Position numbers and translations under genes: made by a program. The notes beneath the pieces are model-generated. The model had not been told where the DNA came from, ran no database searches, and saw nothing but the letters and a program-made list of their open reading frames with translations. Positions 1-8,605 of a DNA stretch of 64,000 nt are shown piece by piece (position 1 is the first letter of the stretch; each line of letters starts with the position of its first letter). This DNA comes from Methylobacterium mesophilicum (GTDB lineage Bacteria; Pseudomonadota; Alphaproteobacteria; Rhizobiales; Beijerinckiaceae): positions 1-64,000 of the forward strand of contig NZ_BPQU01000022.1 in NCBI RefSeq assembly GCF_022179445.1, in the 5' to 3' direction.

Positions 1-258
1 TATCCCAAGCGGCCGGACATCCCCAGCTTGGCGTCCTCTTTTCACACAGCCTCCACCCCAAGCTGAAGTTGCCGGAAGGCTGACGAACGTCCGCTTCGGA
101 GAAGCGATGACGGCGGCCTAAGCGTCTGGGTTGGGTCGAAAGCTGTCACCCTAAGCTCAAGCTTATCGGGCGCAGACCCACAAAATGCCGCATCACGGCC
201 AAACGTGGAGCGCCGCCAGATTGCTTCGCTTCGCATAGCCGGGATGGCCCCGAATCGA
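1..258. other. Intergenic sequence, no gene recognised
   Basis: This stretch lies downstream of the minus-strand MocR gene. A short open frame crosses it, but its composition and lack of a ribosome binding site give no support for a gene. It may hold the 3' end of the MocR transcript and flanking sequence of a neighbour outside the window. Confidence 0.4.
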
Positions 259-1650
259 TCAACCCAGCGCCGCGCGCAGGATCGGCCGGATGCGCGGGTC
301 GATGCAGTGGGCGACGTTGAAGCGCATGTAGCCGTTCCAGTCGTCGGAGAGGCTGAAGGCGGTGCCCGGCGCCAGGACCATGCCCTGCGCCAGCGCCCGG
401 CGCGCCACCTCGGCGCCGTCGCGCCCGTCCGGCAGGCGCATCCACAGGAAGAAGCCGCCCCGAGGCTGCGCCCACGGCTCCAGCCCGCAGGCGCCGAGCT
501 CGGCCGAGGCCTGGACCATGGCGCCGGCGAGCCGCCGCTTGGTCTCGGCGAGGTGCCGGCGATAGCAGCCCTCGGTGATCAGGCTGTGCACCAGAGCCGC
601 GGTGACGTGGCCGTTGCCGAGGCTCAGCGCCAGCTTGAGATCGACCAGCGGCTCGACCCAGTCGGCCCGCAGCGCGATCCAGCCGCAGCGCGCCGCCGCC
701 GACAGCGTCTTCGAGAAGCTGCCGATCTGGATCACCCGCTCCAGCCCGTCGAACCCCGCGAGCCGCGGCGCCGGCTCCGGTTCGAGATCGCCAAAAATCT
801 CGTCCTCGACGATCAAGGTGTCGTGCGCCTCGCACAGCTTCAGCAGCCGGTGCGCGATGGCCGGGGCGAGGCTCGCACCGGTCGGGTTCTGGAGCGCCGC
901 GTTGGTGAGATAGAAGCGCGGACGATGCCGCTCGAGCAGCGCTCCGAGGGTGCGCAGGTCCGGCCCCTCCGGGGTCAGCGGCACGCCGACCACCGCGACC
1001 CGGTGCGCCCGCAACAGCGCCAGGAAGTTGAAGTAGCAGGGATCGTCCACCAGCACGGTGTCGCCCGGCTGGAGCAGGAAGCGGCAGACGAGATCGAGCG
1101 CCTGCGTGGCCGATTCGACCAGCACGATCTGGTCCGGCTCGGCGCCGACGCCCTTCTCGGCGATCTTGCGGGCGATCTGGATCCGCAGGGGCTCGTAGCC
1201 GAGCGGGCGGTCGTAATTGGTCATCTCGGCCAGATCGGCCCGGGCCACCCGGCGCAGGCCGCGCCGGATCGCCTCGTGCGGCATCCACGAATCCGGCAGC
1301 CAGCCGGCCCCGGGCTTGAGCTGGTCCGCGCCGGCCTGCTGGGCCTGACGGGTGATCCAGAGCGGGTCCACGATCCGGTCGAGCCGGGGGCCCATCGCCT
1401 GGAGCGAGAGCGGCCGGGTCTTGCCGGCGACGTAGAAGCCCGAGCCCGGCCGCGCCACCAGGGTGCCCTCGGCGGCCAGCCGGTCATAGGCCTCCACCAC
1501 GGTCGATTTCGACACGCCCATGGATTCCGCGAACGCCCGCACCGACGGGATCCGGACCCCGGGCACGAGATGGCGCGCCGCGATGCGTTCCCGGATCTCG
1601 CCGGCCACGGTCTCCACGCGCGTTCCGGCCGGCTTGCTCGCGATCTGCAT
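259..1650 (-). CDS. MocR-family (GntR HTH / aminotransferase fold) transcriptional regulator
   Basis: The 463-residue product has an N-terminal GntR winged helix (about residues 10-75, with IPSVRAFAESMGVSKST as the recognition region) joined to a class I/II aminotransferase-like domain. In that domain QNPTG (around 265), VEDEIF (around 292) and SFSKT place the PLP lysine at K314. MocR proteins generally use PLP or an amino-compound adduct as the effector and control adjacent genes. The frame is open up to 1728, but the ATG at 1650 puts the HTH at the usual distance from the N terminus. The gene is divergent from the DUF1127 gene at 1764, so the 113-bp gap probably holds its operator. The exact target and ligand cannot be read from the sequence. 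Confidence 0.9.
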   Translation of the reverse strand: MQIASKPAGTRVETVAGEIRERIAARHLVPGVRIPSVRAFAESMGVSKSTVVEAYDRLAAEGTLVARPGSGFYVAGKTRPLSLQAMGPRLDRIVDPLWITRQAQQAGADQLKPGAGWLPDSWMPHEAIRRGLRRVARADLAEMTNYDRPLGYEPLRIQIARKIAEKGVGAEPDQIVLVESATQALDLVCRFLLQPGDTVLVDDPCYFNFLALLRAHRVAVVGVPLTPEGPDLRTLGALLERHRPRFYLTNAALQNPTGASLAPAIAHRLLKLCEAHDTLIVEDEIFGDLEPEPAPRLAGFDGLERVIQIGSFSKTLSAAARCGWIALRADWVEPLVDLKLALSLGNGHVTAALVHSLITEGCYRRHLAETKRRLAGAMVQASAELGACGLEPWAQPRGGFFLWMRLPDGRDGAEVARRALAQGMVLAPGTAFSLSDDWNGYMRFNVAHCIDPRIRPILRAALG

Positions 1651-1763
1651 CCGTACTGCCTTTCCGACCGGACAATTCTTCGAAACCGTACCGAACTGTT
1701 CCTGTCGCCGCCAGTCCCGTGTGGTCAAGATCGCCGGGTTCCGGACAGACGGAGGATCGAATC

Positions 1764-2060
1764 ATGGACCAGTGCCTCACCCGGACCGCCCACGCCCCGG
1801 GCAATCCCTCCTGGCTCGCCCGGGCCGCCCGGGCGATCGCCGAGGCCGCCGCCGAGGTGCGGGCGGGCCAGTCCCGCGCGGCGATGAACCGGCGCGTCCT
1901 GCACCGGCTCTCGACCCTGTCCGAGCGGGAGCTGAAGGATATCGGCCTGACACCGCAGGACGTCGCCGACGCAGCCGTCCCGGGCCCCCGCGATGCCACC
2001 GACCTGCTGATCGGCCGGCGCGACGACCGCCGCCGGGCGCGTGGGGCGGGCCGGCGTTGA
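1764..2060 (+). CDS. DUF1127 domain small protein
   Basis: The 98-residue protein carries the DUF1127 signature in its middle (LHRLSTLSERELKDIGLTPQDV, around residues 47-68, where the LS-x-REL-x-DIGL core is clear). The C terminus is Arg-rich. A GGAGG sequence ending 9 bases before the ATG at 1764 supports this start. Small DUF1127 proteins of alphaproteobacteria have been linked to RNA binding and to phosphate or oxidative-stress responses, but this one is longer at its N terminus than the minimal family and its role is unknown. It is divergent from a MocR regulator, a likely controller. Confidence 0.8.
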   Translation: MDQCLTRTAHAPGNPSWLARAARAIAEAAAEVRAGQSRAAMNRRVLHRLSTLSERELKDIGLTPQDVADAAVPGPRDATDLLIGRRDDRRRARGAGRR

Positions 2061-2123
2061 TGCTGCGACGGTCCGCACGAAATGGGCCTCCACTCGACCA
2101 CCGCACTCAGGAGGGACCATAAG

Positions 2124-2510
2124 GTGAGCAGAGTTGCAGTGATTGCACCCGGCGCAACGGCCGTCGGCCCCTACGCGCACGCCGTTCGCGCCTGCGACAC
2201 CGTCTATTTGTCGGGCCAGACTCCGATCGACGGTGCGACCGGCCGTTTGGTCGAAGGCGGGTTCAAAGAGCAGGTGCACCAGTGTTTTCGAAACCTCGAG
2301 GCTGTGCTGACAGCAGCGGGACTTGGCTTCGGGGACGTGGTGAAGTGCAACGTATTTCTGACTGACATGGGCGACTTCGCCGCGATGAACCACGTCTACG
2401 CCCAGTACTTCGCGGCCCCCTACCCGGCGCGCACGACGATCGGCGTTGCGGCGCTCCCGCTGGGGGCACACGTGGAGATCGAGATGGTTGCGGCTGTCCC
2501 ACGATCCTGA
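2124..2510 (+). CDS. RidA family enamine/imine deaminase
   Basis: The 128-residue product matches the whole RidA/YjgF/UK114 family: VYLSGQTP near residue 27, a conserved NVFLTDM segment around 76, and the catalytic-type PARTTIGV with R103 followed by a glutamate-bearing strand (VEIEMVA). Family members hydrolyse reactive enamines/imines released by PLP enzymes, usually as cytosolic trimers. The start chosen is GTG 2124, because an AGGAGGG sequence lies 8 bases upstream; an ATG at 2082 would add 14 residues with no family match. It is followed by the EamA transporter and lies near a PLP-fold regulator, so a shared amino-acid-related role is possible but inferred. Confidence 0.88.
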   Translation: MSRVAVIAPGATAVGPYAHAVRACDTVYLSGQTPIDGATGRLVEGGFKEQVHQCFRNLEAVLTAAGLGFGDVVKCNVFLTDMGDFAAMNHVYAQYFAAPYPARTTIGVAALPLGAHVEIEMVAAVPRS

Positions 2511-2600
2511 GGGCGTACGCATGCCGAGCGGAACACGGGGCCGGCGGTTGGTCGGGTCGGTGCGCGCAAAGTTCAATGAGGGGTGGCTGGGGACACTCGA

Positions 2601-3509
2601 ATGACGCCGCGCGACACGCTGTCGGCCATCCTGGTTGTCACGATCCTTGGTGCCAACTTCGTTGCCATCAAGATCGGCCTCGAGACGACGCCTCCGCTCC
2701 TGCTCTGCACCCTGCGCTTCGCCCTGGCGGCCATTCCGGCGGTGCTGGTGATTCGGCCGCCCCGGGCTCCGCCCGCCCTGGTGGTCGTCTTCGGCCTGGC
2801 TCTGGGAATCGGTCAGTTCGGGTTGCTGTTCACGGCGATCCGGCTGGGTATGCCGGCCGGTCTTTCGTCGCTGCTGATCCAGGTCCAGGTGCCATTCACG
2901 GTCGCGCTGGCCTGGCTGGTCCTCAGGGAACGCCCGCGCCGGCTACAAGTGCTGGGAGGCGTGGTCGCACTTCTGGGGACGGCGATGATCGCCCTTGGTC
3001 GAGCCGGCGGCGCGCCCGTGGGGCCACTCCTGTTGGTCGTCGCGGCCGCGTTGGCCTGGGCCTGCGCCAACGTGACCGCGAAGCGGATCGGGCAGGTCGA
3101 CATGCTTGCCCTGATGGTGTGGGGCAGCCTCGCCACCACGGTGCCGCTGCTGGGCCTGTCGCTGATCGTCGAGGGGCCGGCTGCCCTCACGACCCTGACA
3201 CATCCGGACTGGACGGCGGTAGCGTCGATCGGCTTCCAGGCCTATCCAACGACGCTGCTGGCCTTCGGCCTGTGGAATCGGCTCCTGACCCGCTATCCCG
3301 CGGCCGTGGTGACGCCGTTCGCGCTGCTGGTGCCGGTGGCCGGAATCCTGAGCACGCACCTGACGCTCGGCGAGCCTCTGAACTCCGACATCCTGGCGGG
3401 CGCAAGCCTCATCCTGGCCGGAATCGCCCTGAGCATCCGCGGTGGTCGCAGGTGCGCAATGGATCCGATACTCGCGAAGGCCGATGCCCCGTCGCGGGCC
3501 GTCAGCTGA
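2601..3509 (+). CDS. EamA/DMT family transporter
   Basis: The 302-residue integral membrane protein has about ten hydrophobic segments arranged as two EamA repeats, the usual layout of drug/metabolite transporters. The first repeat begins ILVVTILGANFVAIKIGL; the second begins near LLLVVAAALAWACANVTAK. Members export amino acids, metabolites or drugs across the inner membrane; the substrate here is unknown. The ATG at 2601 is preferred over the in-frame GTG at 2583 because the first helix then starts at the normal position. It follows the RidA gene by 90 bp and may be cotranscribed with it. Confidence 0.88.
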   Translation: MTPRDTLSAILVVTILGANFVAIKIGLETTPPLLLCTLRFALAAIPAVLVIRPPRAPPALVVVFGLALGIGQFGLLFTAIRLGMPAGLSSLLIQVQVPFTVALAWLVLRERPRRLQVLGGVVALLGTAMIALGRAGGAPVGPLLLVVAAALAWACANVTAKRIGQVDMLALMVWGSLATTVPLLGLSLIVEGPAALTTLTHPDWTAVASIGFQAYPTTLLAFGLWNRLLTRYPAAVVTPFALLVPVAGILSTHLTLGEPLNSDILAGASLILAGIALSIRGGRRCAMDPILAKADAPSRAVS

Positions 3510-3684
3510 GCTGCCCGGACGCGCATCGTGAGAGGCGGCTCGACGGCCACGTTGCCATCGGCATCTCACGTTTGACGGCGCCGATTCGCCGGTCGATCCC
3601 GATCCCGACCGCAGCGCAAACGTGAGAACGCCCCCGAAACGATCGGAGGCGCGGTTGGGATCTGAGGATGGGGGATCGTGGAAG

Positions 3685-3761
3685 TGGCGCGGGCGACGGG
3701 ACTCGAACCCGCGACCTCCGGCGTGACAGGCCGGCACTCTAACCAACTGAGCTACGCCCGC
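3685..3761 (-). tRNA. tRNA-Asp (GTC)
   Basis: The minus strand folds as a complete 77-nt tRNA. The acceptor arm is GCGGGCG pairing with CGCCCGC, the discriminator is G, and the CCA is encoded. The anticodon stem CCGGC/GCCGG encloses loop CTGTCAC, giving anticodon GTC (Asp). The T-arm holds GGGTTCGAGTCCC. It lies alone between the EamA gene and nuoA. Confidence 0.97.
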
Positions 3762-4103
3762 ACGGCGTGGTCGCTTCGAAGGGGGCGTTTCGCCCGGCGA
3801 CGGGGCGGGGTGTATGGGCCAGGCCGGGGACTGTCAAGCGTGTCCGTGACGGTTTTGTTCGGCGGTGGGCCGGACGGGCTGCGCGCTTGCGTCGTGTTGC
3901 AGGCGAGCCGCCCGCGCCCAATCTCTGCACAAGGCAGGACGTGCACTTTGTGCGACGCGACAAGCCATTGTCACGGGTCGGCGGCTCGACTAAGCCTCCG
4001 GCCGCGCGCATCCTGGCATAAGAACAATTCCACGGGCGAATCCGGTTCGGCGGCGCACCGCGGTTTCCCACGTCGATACGAGACGCTCTCGCGAGGCCCT
4101 GGC
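3762..4103. promoter_or_regulatory. Leader/promoter region of the nuo operon
   Basis: This 342-bp gap precedes the 14-gene nuo operon and must hold its promoter. No confident -35/-10 pair could be assigned. The visible element is an inverted repeat GCACAA (3927-3932) / TTGTGC (3948-3953), about 150 bp before nuoA. A CATAAGAACAATTC stretch lies about 80 bp before nuoA. No coding potential is evident. Confidence 0.4.
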
Positions 4104-4469
4104 ATGACCGGATTGTTGGCGGACTATCTTCCGCTCATCGTGTTCATCGGCGTTGCTCTGTTCATCGCCACCGCGCTGCTGGTCGTGCCGTTCCTGGTCG
4201 CCTTCAAGAGCCCGGATCCGGAGAAGCTCTCGGCCTACGAGTGCGGCTTCAATGCCTTCGACGATGCCCGCATGAAGTTCGACGTGCGGTTCTACCTCGT
4301 GGCGATCCTGTTCATCATCTTCGATCTCGAGGTCGCGTTCCTGTTCCCGTGGGCGATCACCTTCGGAGACCTTGGCTGGTTCGGCTTCTGGTCGATGATC
4401 GTCTTCCTGGGCGTGCTGACGGTCGGTTTCGTCTACGAGTGGCGCAAGGGCGCCCTCGAGTGGGATTGA
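4104..4469 (+). CDS. nuoA: NADH-quinone oxidoreductase subunit A
   Basis: This 121-residue membrane subunit of respiratory complex I has three transmembrane helices. It shows the family hallmarks YECGF in the loop after helix 1 and a charged FDLEVAFLFPW helix 2. It sits at the junction of the hydrophilic and membrane arms near the quinone channel. The ATG at 4104 gives the standard family length; the longer open frame to 3678 overlaps tRNA-Asp and is discounted. It is the first gene of the contiguous nuoA-N operon. Confidence 0.97.
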   Translation: MTGLLADYLPLIVFIGVALFIATALLVVPFLVAFKSPDPEKLSAYECGFNAFDDARMKFDVRFYLVAILFIIFDLEVAFLFPWAITFGDLGWFGFWSMIVFLGVLTVGFVYEWRKGALEWD

Positions 4470-4510
4470 TTCGCAACAGCAGCCTGCCCGCACCGCATTC
4501 CGAGTCGCCG

Positions 4511-5110
4511 ATGGCCCTGATCACCGACACGACCCACAGCCTGTCCCGCGCCCCCGCGGTCGCGCCCCAGCCGAAGGGGATCATCGATCCCAACACCGGC
4601 CGGCCGATCGGCGCCGACGATCCGACCTTCCTGTCGATCAGCGACGAGCTGGCCGACCGGGGCTTCCTGCTCACCACCACGGACGAGCTGATCAACTGGG
4701 CCCGCACCGGCTCGCTGATGTGGATGACCTTCGGGCTCGCCTGCTGCGCGGTCGAGATGATGCAGATGTCGATGCCGCGCTACGATTGCGAGCGCTTCGG
4801 CTTCGCGCCGCGCGGCTCGCCGCGCCAATCCGACGTGATGATCGTCGCCGGCACCTTGACCAACAAGATGGCTCCGGCCCTGCGCAAGGTCTACGACCAG
4901 ATGCCGGAGCCGCGCTACGTGATTTCGATGGGCTCCTGCGCCAACGGCGGCGGCTACTACCACTATTCCTATTCGGTGGTGCGCGGCTGCGACCGGGTGG
5001 TCCCGGTGGACATCTACGTGCCCGGCTGCCCGCCCACCGCAGAGGCGCTGCTCTACGGCGTTCTGCTTCTCCAGAAGAAGATCCGCCGCACCGGCACGAT
5101 CGAGCGCTGA
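4511..5110 (+). CDS. nuoB: NADH-quinone oxidoreductase subunit B
   Basis: The 199-residue protein is the peripheral complex I subunit that carries the terminal [4Fe-4S] cluster N2, which reduces quinone. The four ligands are visible: adjacent C78-C79, C143 in SMGSCANGGG, and C173 in VPGCPP. The N-terminal 35 residues are variable and Pro/Ala-rich. The start at ATG 4511, 41 bases after nuoA, gives a normal length. Neighbours are nuoA and nuoC. Confidence 0.97.
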   Translation: MALITDTTHSLSRAPAVAPQPKGIIDPNTGRPIGADDPTFLSISDELADRGFLLTTTDELINWARTGSLMWMTFGLACCAVEMMQMSMPRYDCERFGFAPRGSPRQSDVMIVAGTLTNKMAPALRKVYDQMPEPRYVISMGSCANGGGYYHYSYSVVRGCDRVVPVDIYVPGCPPTAEALLYGVLLLQKKIRRTGTIER

Positions 5111-5119
5111 GGAGCGGCC

Positions 5120-5770
5120 ATGACCAACGGCATCTCGATCCTGTCGCACACGCAGCCGGAGAGCGGCGCAGCCGCCCTCACGGCGCTGGCGGAGCGCGTC
5201 ACCGGCGCGCTCGGCCCGGCGGTGGTGTCCCACGCCATCGCGTTCGGCGAGCTGACCCTGGTGGTCCAGGCCTCCGACATCGTCTACGCGCTGACCTACC
5301 TGCGCGACGACCCGGCCTGCGCGTTCCGGAGCTTCATCGACATCTGCGGCGCGGACTACCCGCAGCGCGAGAAGCGCTTCGACGTGGTCTACCACCTGCT
5401 CTCGCTGCGCCACAACGCGCGCATCCGGGTGAAGGTGCAGACCGACGAGGTGACCCCGGTCCCCTCGGCTATCGAGGTGTTCCCGGCCGCCAACTGGTAC
5501 GAGCGCGAGACCTACGACCTCTACGGCATCCTGTTCTCGGGGCATCCGGACCTGCGCCGGCTGCTCACCGATTACGGGTTCGAGGGGCACCCCCTGCGCA
5601 AGGACTTCCCGCTCACCGGCTTCGTCGAGGTCCGGTACGACCAGGACGAGGCCCGGGTCGTCTACGAGCCCGTCCAGCTCACCCAAGAATTCCGCAACTT
5701 CGACTTCCTGTCTCCGTGGGAGGGCACCGACTACGTGCTGCCCGGAGACGAGAAGAAGACGTCGGCCTGA
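5120..5770 (+). CDS. nuoC: NADH-quinone oxidoreductase subunit C
   Basis: The 216-residue 30-kDa-type subunit belongs to the hydrophilic arm of complex I and packs against NuoB and NuoD. The C-terminal half carries the family signature (ERETYDLYGILFSGHPDLRRLLTDYGFEGHPLRKDFPL, split by conserved His and Asp residues). GGAGCGG just before the ATG at 5120 is the ribosome binding site. It is a free-standing NuoC, not the NuoCD fusion of enterobacteria. Confidence 0.97.
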   Translation: MTNGISILSHTQPESGAAALTALAERVTGALGPAVVSHAIAFGELTLVVQASDIVYALTYLRDDPACAFRSFIDICGADYPQREKRFDVVYHLLSLRHNARIRVKVQTDEVTPVPSAIEVFPAANWYERETYDLYGILFSGHPDLRRLLTDYGFEGHPLRKDFPLTGFVEVRYDQDEARVVYEPVQLTQEFRNFDFLSPWEGTDYVLPGDEKKTSA

Positions 5771-5786
5771 ACAGCGGAGACTGTCC

Positions 5787-6977
5787 ATGACAGAACACAA
5801 CATCCGCAACTTCGCGATCAATTTCGGCCCGCAGCACCCGGCGGCGCACGGCGTGCTGCGCCTCGTGCTGGAACTGGACGGCGAGGTGGTCGAGCGGGTT
5901 GATCCGCATATCGGGCTGCTGCACCGCGGCACCGAGAAGCTGATCGAGCACAAGACCTATCTGCAGGCGACGCCCTATTTCGACCGGCTCGACTACGTGT
6001 CGCCGATGAACCAGGAGCACGCCTTCTGCCTGGCGATCGAGAAGCTCGCGGGCATCGAGGTGCCCCGGCGCGCGCAGCTGATCCGCGTGCTGTTCTGCGA
6101 GATCGGCCGCCTGCTGTCGCACCTGCTCAACGTCACCACGCAGGCGATGGATGTCGGCGCCCTCACGCCACCGCTCTGGGGCTTCGAGGAGCGCGAGAAG
6201 CTGATGATCTTCTACGAGCGCGCTTCGGGCGCTCGGCTCCACGCCAACTACTTCCGGCCGGGCGGCGTCCACCAGGACCTCCCGCCCAAGCTGATCGACG
6301 ACATCGAGGCGTTCTGCGACCCGTTCCTGCAGGTCGTGCAGGATCTCGACGACCTCGTCATGGCCAACCGCATCTTCAAGCAGCGCAACGTCGATATCGG
6401 CATCGTGTCGGTGGACGAGTGCATGGAGTGGGGTTTCTCCGGCGTCATGCTGCGCGGCTCGGGCATCCCGTGGGACCTGCGCAAGGCGCAGCCCTACGAG
6501 TGCTACGAGGAGATGGAGTTCGACGTGCCGGTGGGCCGGAACGGCGACACCTACGACCGGCAGGTGATCCGCATGGAGGAGATGCGGGAATCGGCCAAGA
6601 TCATGAAGCAGTGCTGCGGCAAGCTGCGCGAGCCGGCCGGGCAGGGCCCGATCGCCGCCATCGACGGCAAGTTCGCGCCGCCGCCGCGCCGGGAGATGAA
6701 GCGCTCGATGGAAGCGCTGATCCACCACTTCAAGCTCTACACCGAGGGTTTCCACGTGCCGGAGGGCGAAGTCTACGCCTCCGTGGAAGCGCCCAAGGGC
6801 GAGTTCGGCGTCTATCTCGTGTCCGACGGGACCAACAAGCCGTACCGCTGCAAGATCCGCGCGCCGGGCTTCGCGCATCTTCAGGCGATGGATTGGATGT
6901 GCCGGGGGCACCTTCTGGCCGACGTGTCGTGCGTGCTGGGCACCCTCGACATCGTGTTCGGCGAAGTGGATCGGTAA
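5787..6977 (+). CDS. nuoD: NADH-quinone oxidoreductase subunit D
   Basis: The 396-residue 49-kDa-type subunit forms, with NuoB, the quinone-binding site. It starts with the conserved FGPQHPAAHGVLRL loop, has RIGLLHRGTEK-like sequence (HIGLLHRGTEK), and ends with the typical FGEVDR. Length and ends match the family exactly. Spacing to nuoC is 16 bp and to nuoE 12 bp, consistent with one transcript. Confidence 0.97.
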   Translation: MTEHNIRNFAINFGPQHPAAHGVLRLVLELDGEVVERVDPHIGLLHRGTEKLIEHKTYLQATPYFDRLDYVSPMNQEHAFCLAIEKLAGIEVPRRAQLIRVLFCEIGRLLSHLLNVTTQAMDVGALTPPLWGFEEREKLMIFYERASGARLHANYFRPGGVHQDLPPKLIDDIEAFCDPFLQVVQDLDDLVMANRIFKQRNVDIGIVSVDECMEWGFSGVMLRGSGIPWDLRKAQPYECYEEMEFDVPVGRNGDTYDRQVIRMEEMRESAKIMKQCCGKLREPAGQGPIAAIDGKFAPPPRREMKRSMEALIHHFKLYTEGFHVPEGEVYASVEAPKGEFGVYLVSDGTNKPYRCKIRAPGFAHLQAMDWMCRGHLLADVSCVLGTLDIVFGEVDR

Positions 6978-6989
6978 GGCTTTAGCAGG

Positions 6990-8354
6990 ATGGCAAACCG
7001 CAGACTCGCGCCGGCCTCTGAGCAGCCTGAGAGCTTCGCGTTCTCCCCCGAGAATGCCGCCTGGGCGAAGACCCAGATCGCCAAGTACCCGGAGGGCCGC
7101 CAGGCCTCCGCGGTGATCTCGCTGCTCTGGAAGGCGCAGGAGCAGAACGGCGGCTGGCTGCCGCGGGCGGCCATCGAGGCGGTGGCGGCCGAGCTCGGCA
7201 TGCCCAACATTCGCGTGCTGGAGGTGGCGACCTTCTACACGATGTTCGCCCTGGAGCCGGTGGGCCGCTTCTGGATCCAGGTCTGCGGCACGGTGCCGTG
7301 CGATTCCTGCGGCGCCCGGGGCCTGAAGGAAATGCTCGAGGCGCGCCTCGGCCCCTCCGGCCACGTCTCGGCCGACGGCAATTTCTCCTGGCTCGAAGTC
7401 GAGTGCCTGGGCGCCTGCTGCAACGCCCCGATGGTCCAGATCAACCAGGATTATTACGAGGACCTGACGCCCGAATCGCTCGGCACCCTGATGGACGACC
7501 TCGCCGCCGGCCGGCCGGTCAAGGTCGGCTCGCAGGTCGAGCGTCAGGCGTCCGAGCCGCTCGGCGGCCCCGACACGCTCACCGATCCGGCCCTGTTCGA
7601 CGGCTCGCGGGTCGGCGCCTGGCGCAAGCGCTTCGAGGACACCGCGAAGTCCGGCGTCGAGGAGGCCGCGAAGGCCGAAGAGGCCAAATCGAGCGAGCAG
7701 CGGGCGGCGTCGCAGCCCAAGCCCGCCCGGCCCGACGCCGGACGCGCAGCCGAGCGCCCCGTCACCGACGCGCCGGCCCAGCGCGCGGCCAACGGCGAGA
7801 CGCCGGTCAAGGAATCCGACCGGGCCGACGCGGCCGAGACCGGCCGCTCGACGGCCAAGGGGGGCGCCCCCCGAGAGGGCGACGCGGATGTGCCCGAGGC
7901 GCCGGCCAAGGCGGTCTCCGAAGACGAGCGGGCCGGGGGCGACCAGGGGAGCCAGGCTGTGCCGGATCGCGGCACGGTCCCGCCGCAGCCGGAGGCGTCC
8001 GGCGCCAGCGAGGGCGAAGTCGCGGCGGAAGCCGAGGACGCGCGCGTCTCGGATGCCCTGGCGGCCCTGCCGACGGACGCCACCCCTGAGCAGAAGGCGA
8101 ACGCGGTCGGCACCCGTCCGCCCGGCCTCGATGCCGCCCGCGCCGGCCAGCCGGACGACCTCACCCGGATCAAGGGCATCGGCCCGGGCAACAGCCAGCG
8201 CCTGAACGGGCTCGGCATCTACCATTTCGACCAGATCGCCGCCTGGACCCGCGACGAGATCACCTGGGTTGGCACCTACCTCGCGTTCCCAGGTCGCATC
8301 GACCGGGAGAACTGGGTCGGGCAGGCTCAGACTCTGTCGGCCACCGGGAACTGA
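6990..8354 (+). CDS. nuoE: NADH-quinone oxidoreductase subunit E with long C-terminal extension
   Basis: Residues 1 to about 185 form a normal NuoE (24-kDa subunit) thioredoxin-like domain with the [2Fe-2S] N1a ligands C99, C104, C139 and C143. The protein continues to 454 residues, more than twice the minimal family length. Residues about 190-375 are a charged, Ala/Glu/Pro-rich, probably disordered linker. The last 70 residues begin LTRIKGIGPGNSQRLNGLGI, a helix-hairpin-helix-like module of the kind found in nucleic-acid-binding and some ribosomal proteins. I recall extended NuoE proteins in related Hyphomicrobiales, so this is probably lineage-specific rather than an assembly error. The function of the tail is unknown. 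Confidence 0.95.
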   Translation: MANRRLAPASEQPESFAFSPENAAWAKTQIAKYPEGRQASAVISLLWKAQEQNGGWLPRAAIEAVAAELGMPNIRVLEVATFYTMFALEPVGRFWIQVCGTVPCDSCGARGLKEMLEARLGPSGHVSADGNFSWLEVECLGACCNAPMVQINQDYYEDLTPESLGTLMDDLAAGRPVKVGSQVERQASEPLGGPDTLTDPALFDGSRVGAWRKRFEDTAKSGVEEAAKAEEAKSSEQRAASQPKPARPDAGRAAERPVTDAPAQRAANGETPVKESDRADAAETGRSTAKGGAPREGDADVPEAPAKAVSEDERAGGDQGSQAVPDRGTVPPQPEASGASEGEVAAEAEDARVSDALAALPTDATPEQKANAVGTRPPGLDAARAGQPDDLTRIKGIGPGNSQRLNGLGIYHFDQIAAWTRDEITWVGTYLAFPGRIDRENWVGQAQTLSATGN

Positions 8355-8359
8355 CCGCG

Positions 8360-8593
8360 ATGGCCGAAGTCACGAACGAACTGATCTACGAGGTGCTGAA
8401 GGCGATGCAGGCGCGCCTTGGCAATATCGAGGAGGGTGTGTGCGAGGTGCGTGGCGAGATCCGGGCGCTTCGGACCCCCGTCCACGGTGTCCAGAGCGAT
8501 CTGCACAACCTCTACGAAGCGTACAGCGCACTCGATATGCGCGTCGGCCGCATCGAGCGCCGCCTCGACATCGTCGACGCTCCGGTCAGCTGA
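8360..8593 (+). CDS. Small coiled-coil protein between nuoE and nuoF
   Basis: This 77-residue ORF fits exactly between nuoE (5-bp gap) and nuoF (12-bp gap) in the operon direction. It is predicted to be one long amphipathic helix with heptad-like spacing, ending in RVGRIERRLDIVDAP. That ending is nearly repeated in the ORF at 9912 (RIDRIERRLDLADAP), so the two are paralogues. No signal peptide or membrane segment is visible. It is not a standard complex I subunit. Whether it assembles with the complex is unknown. Confidence 0.7.
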   Translation: MAEVTNELIYEVLKAMQARLGNIEEGVCEVRGEIRALRTPVHGVQSDLHNLYEAYSALDMRVGRIERRLDIVDAPVS

Positions 8594-8605
8594 GGAACAA
8601 AGAAC

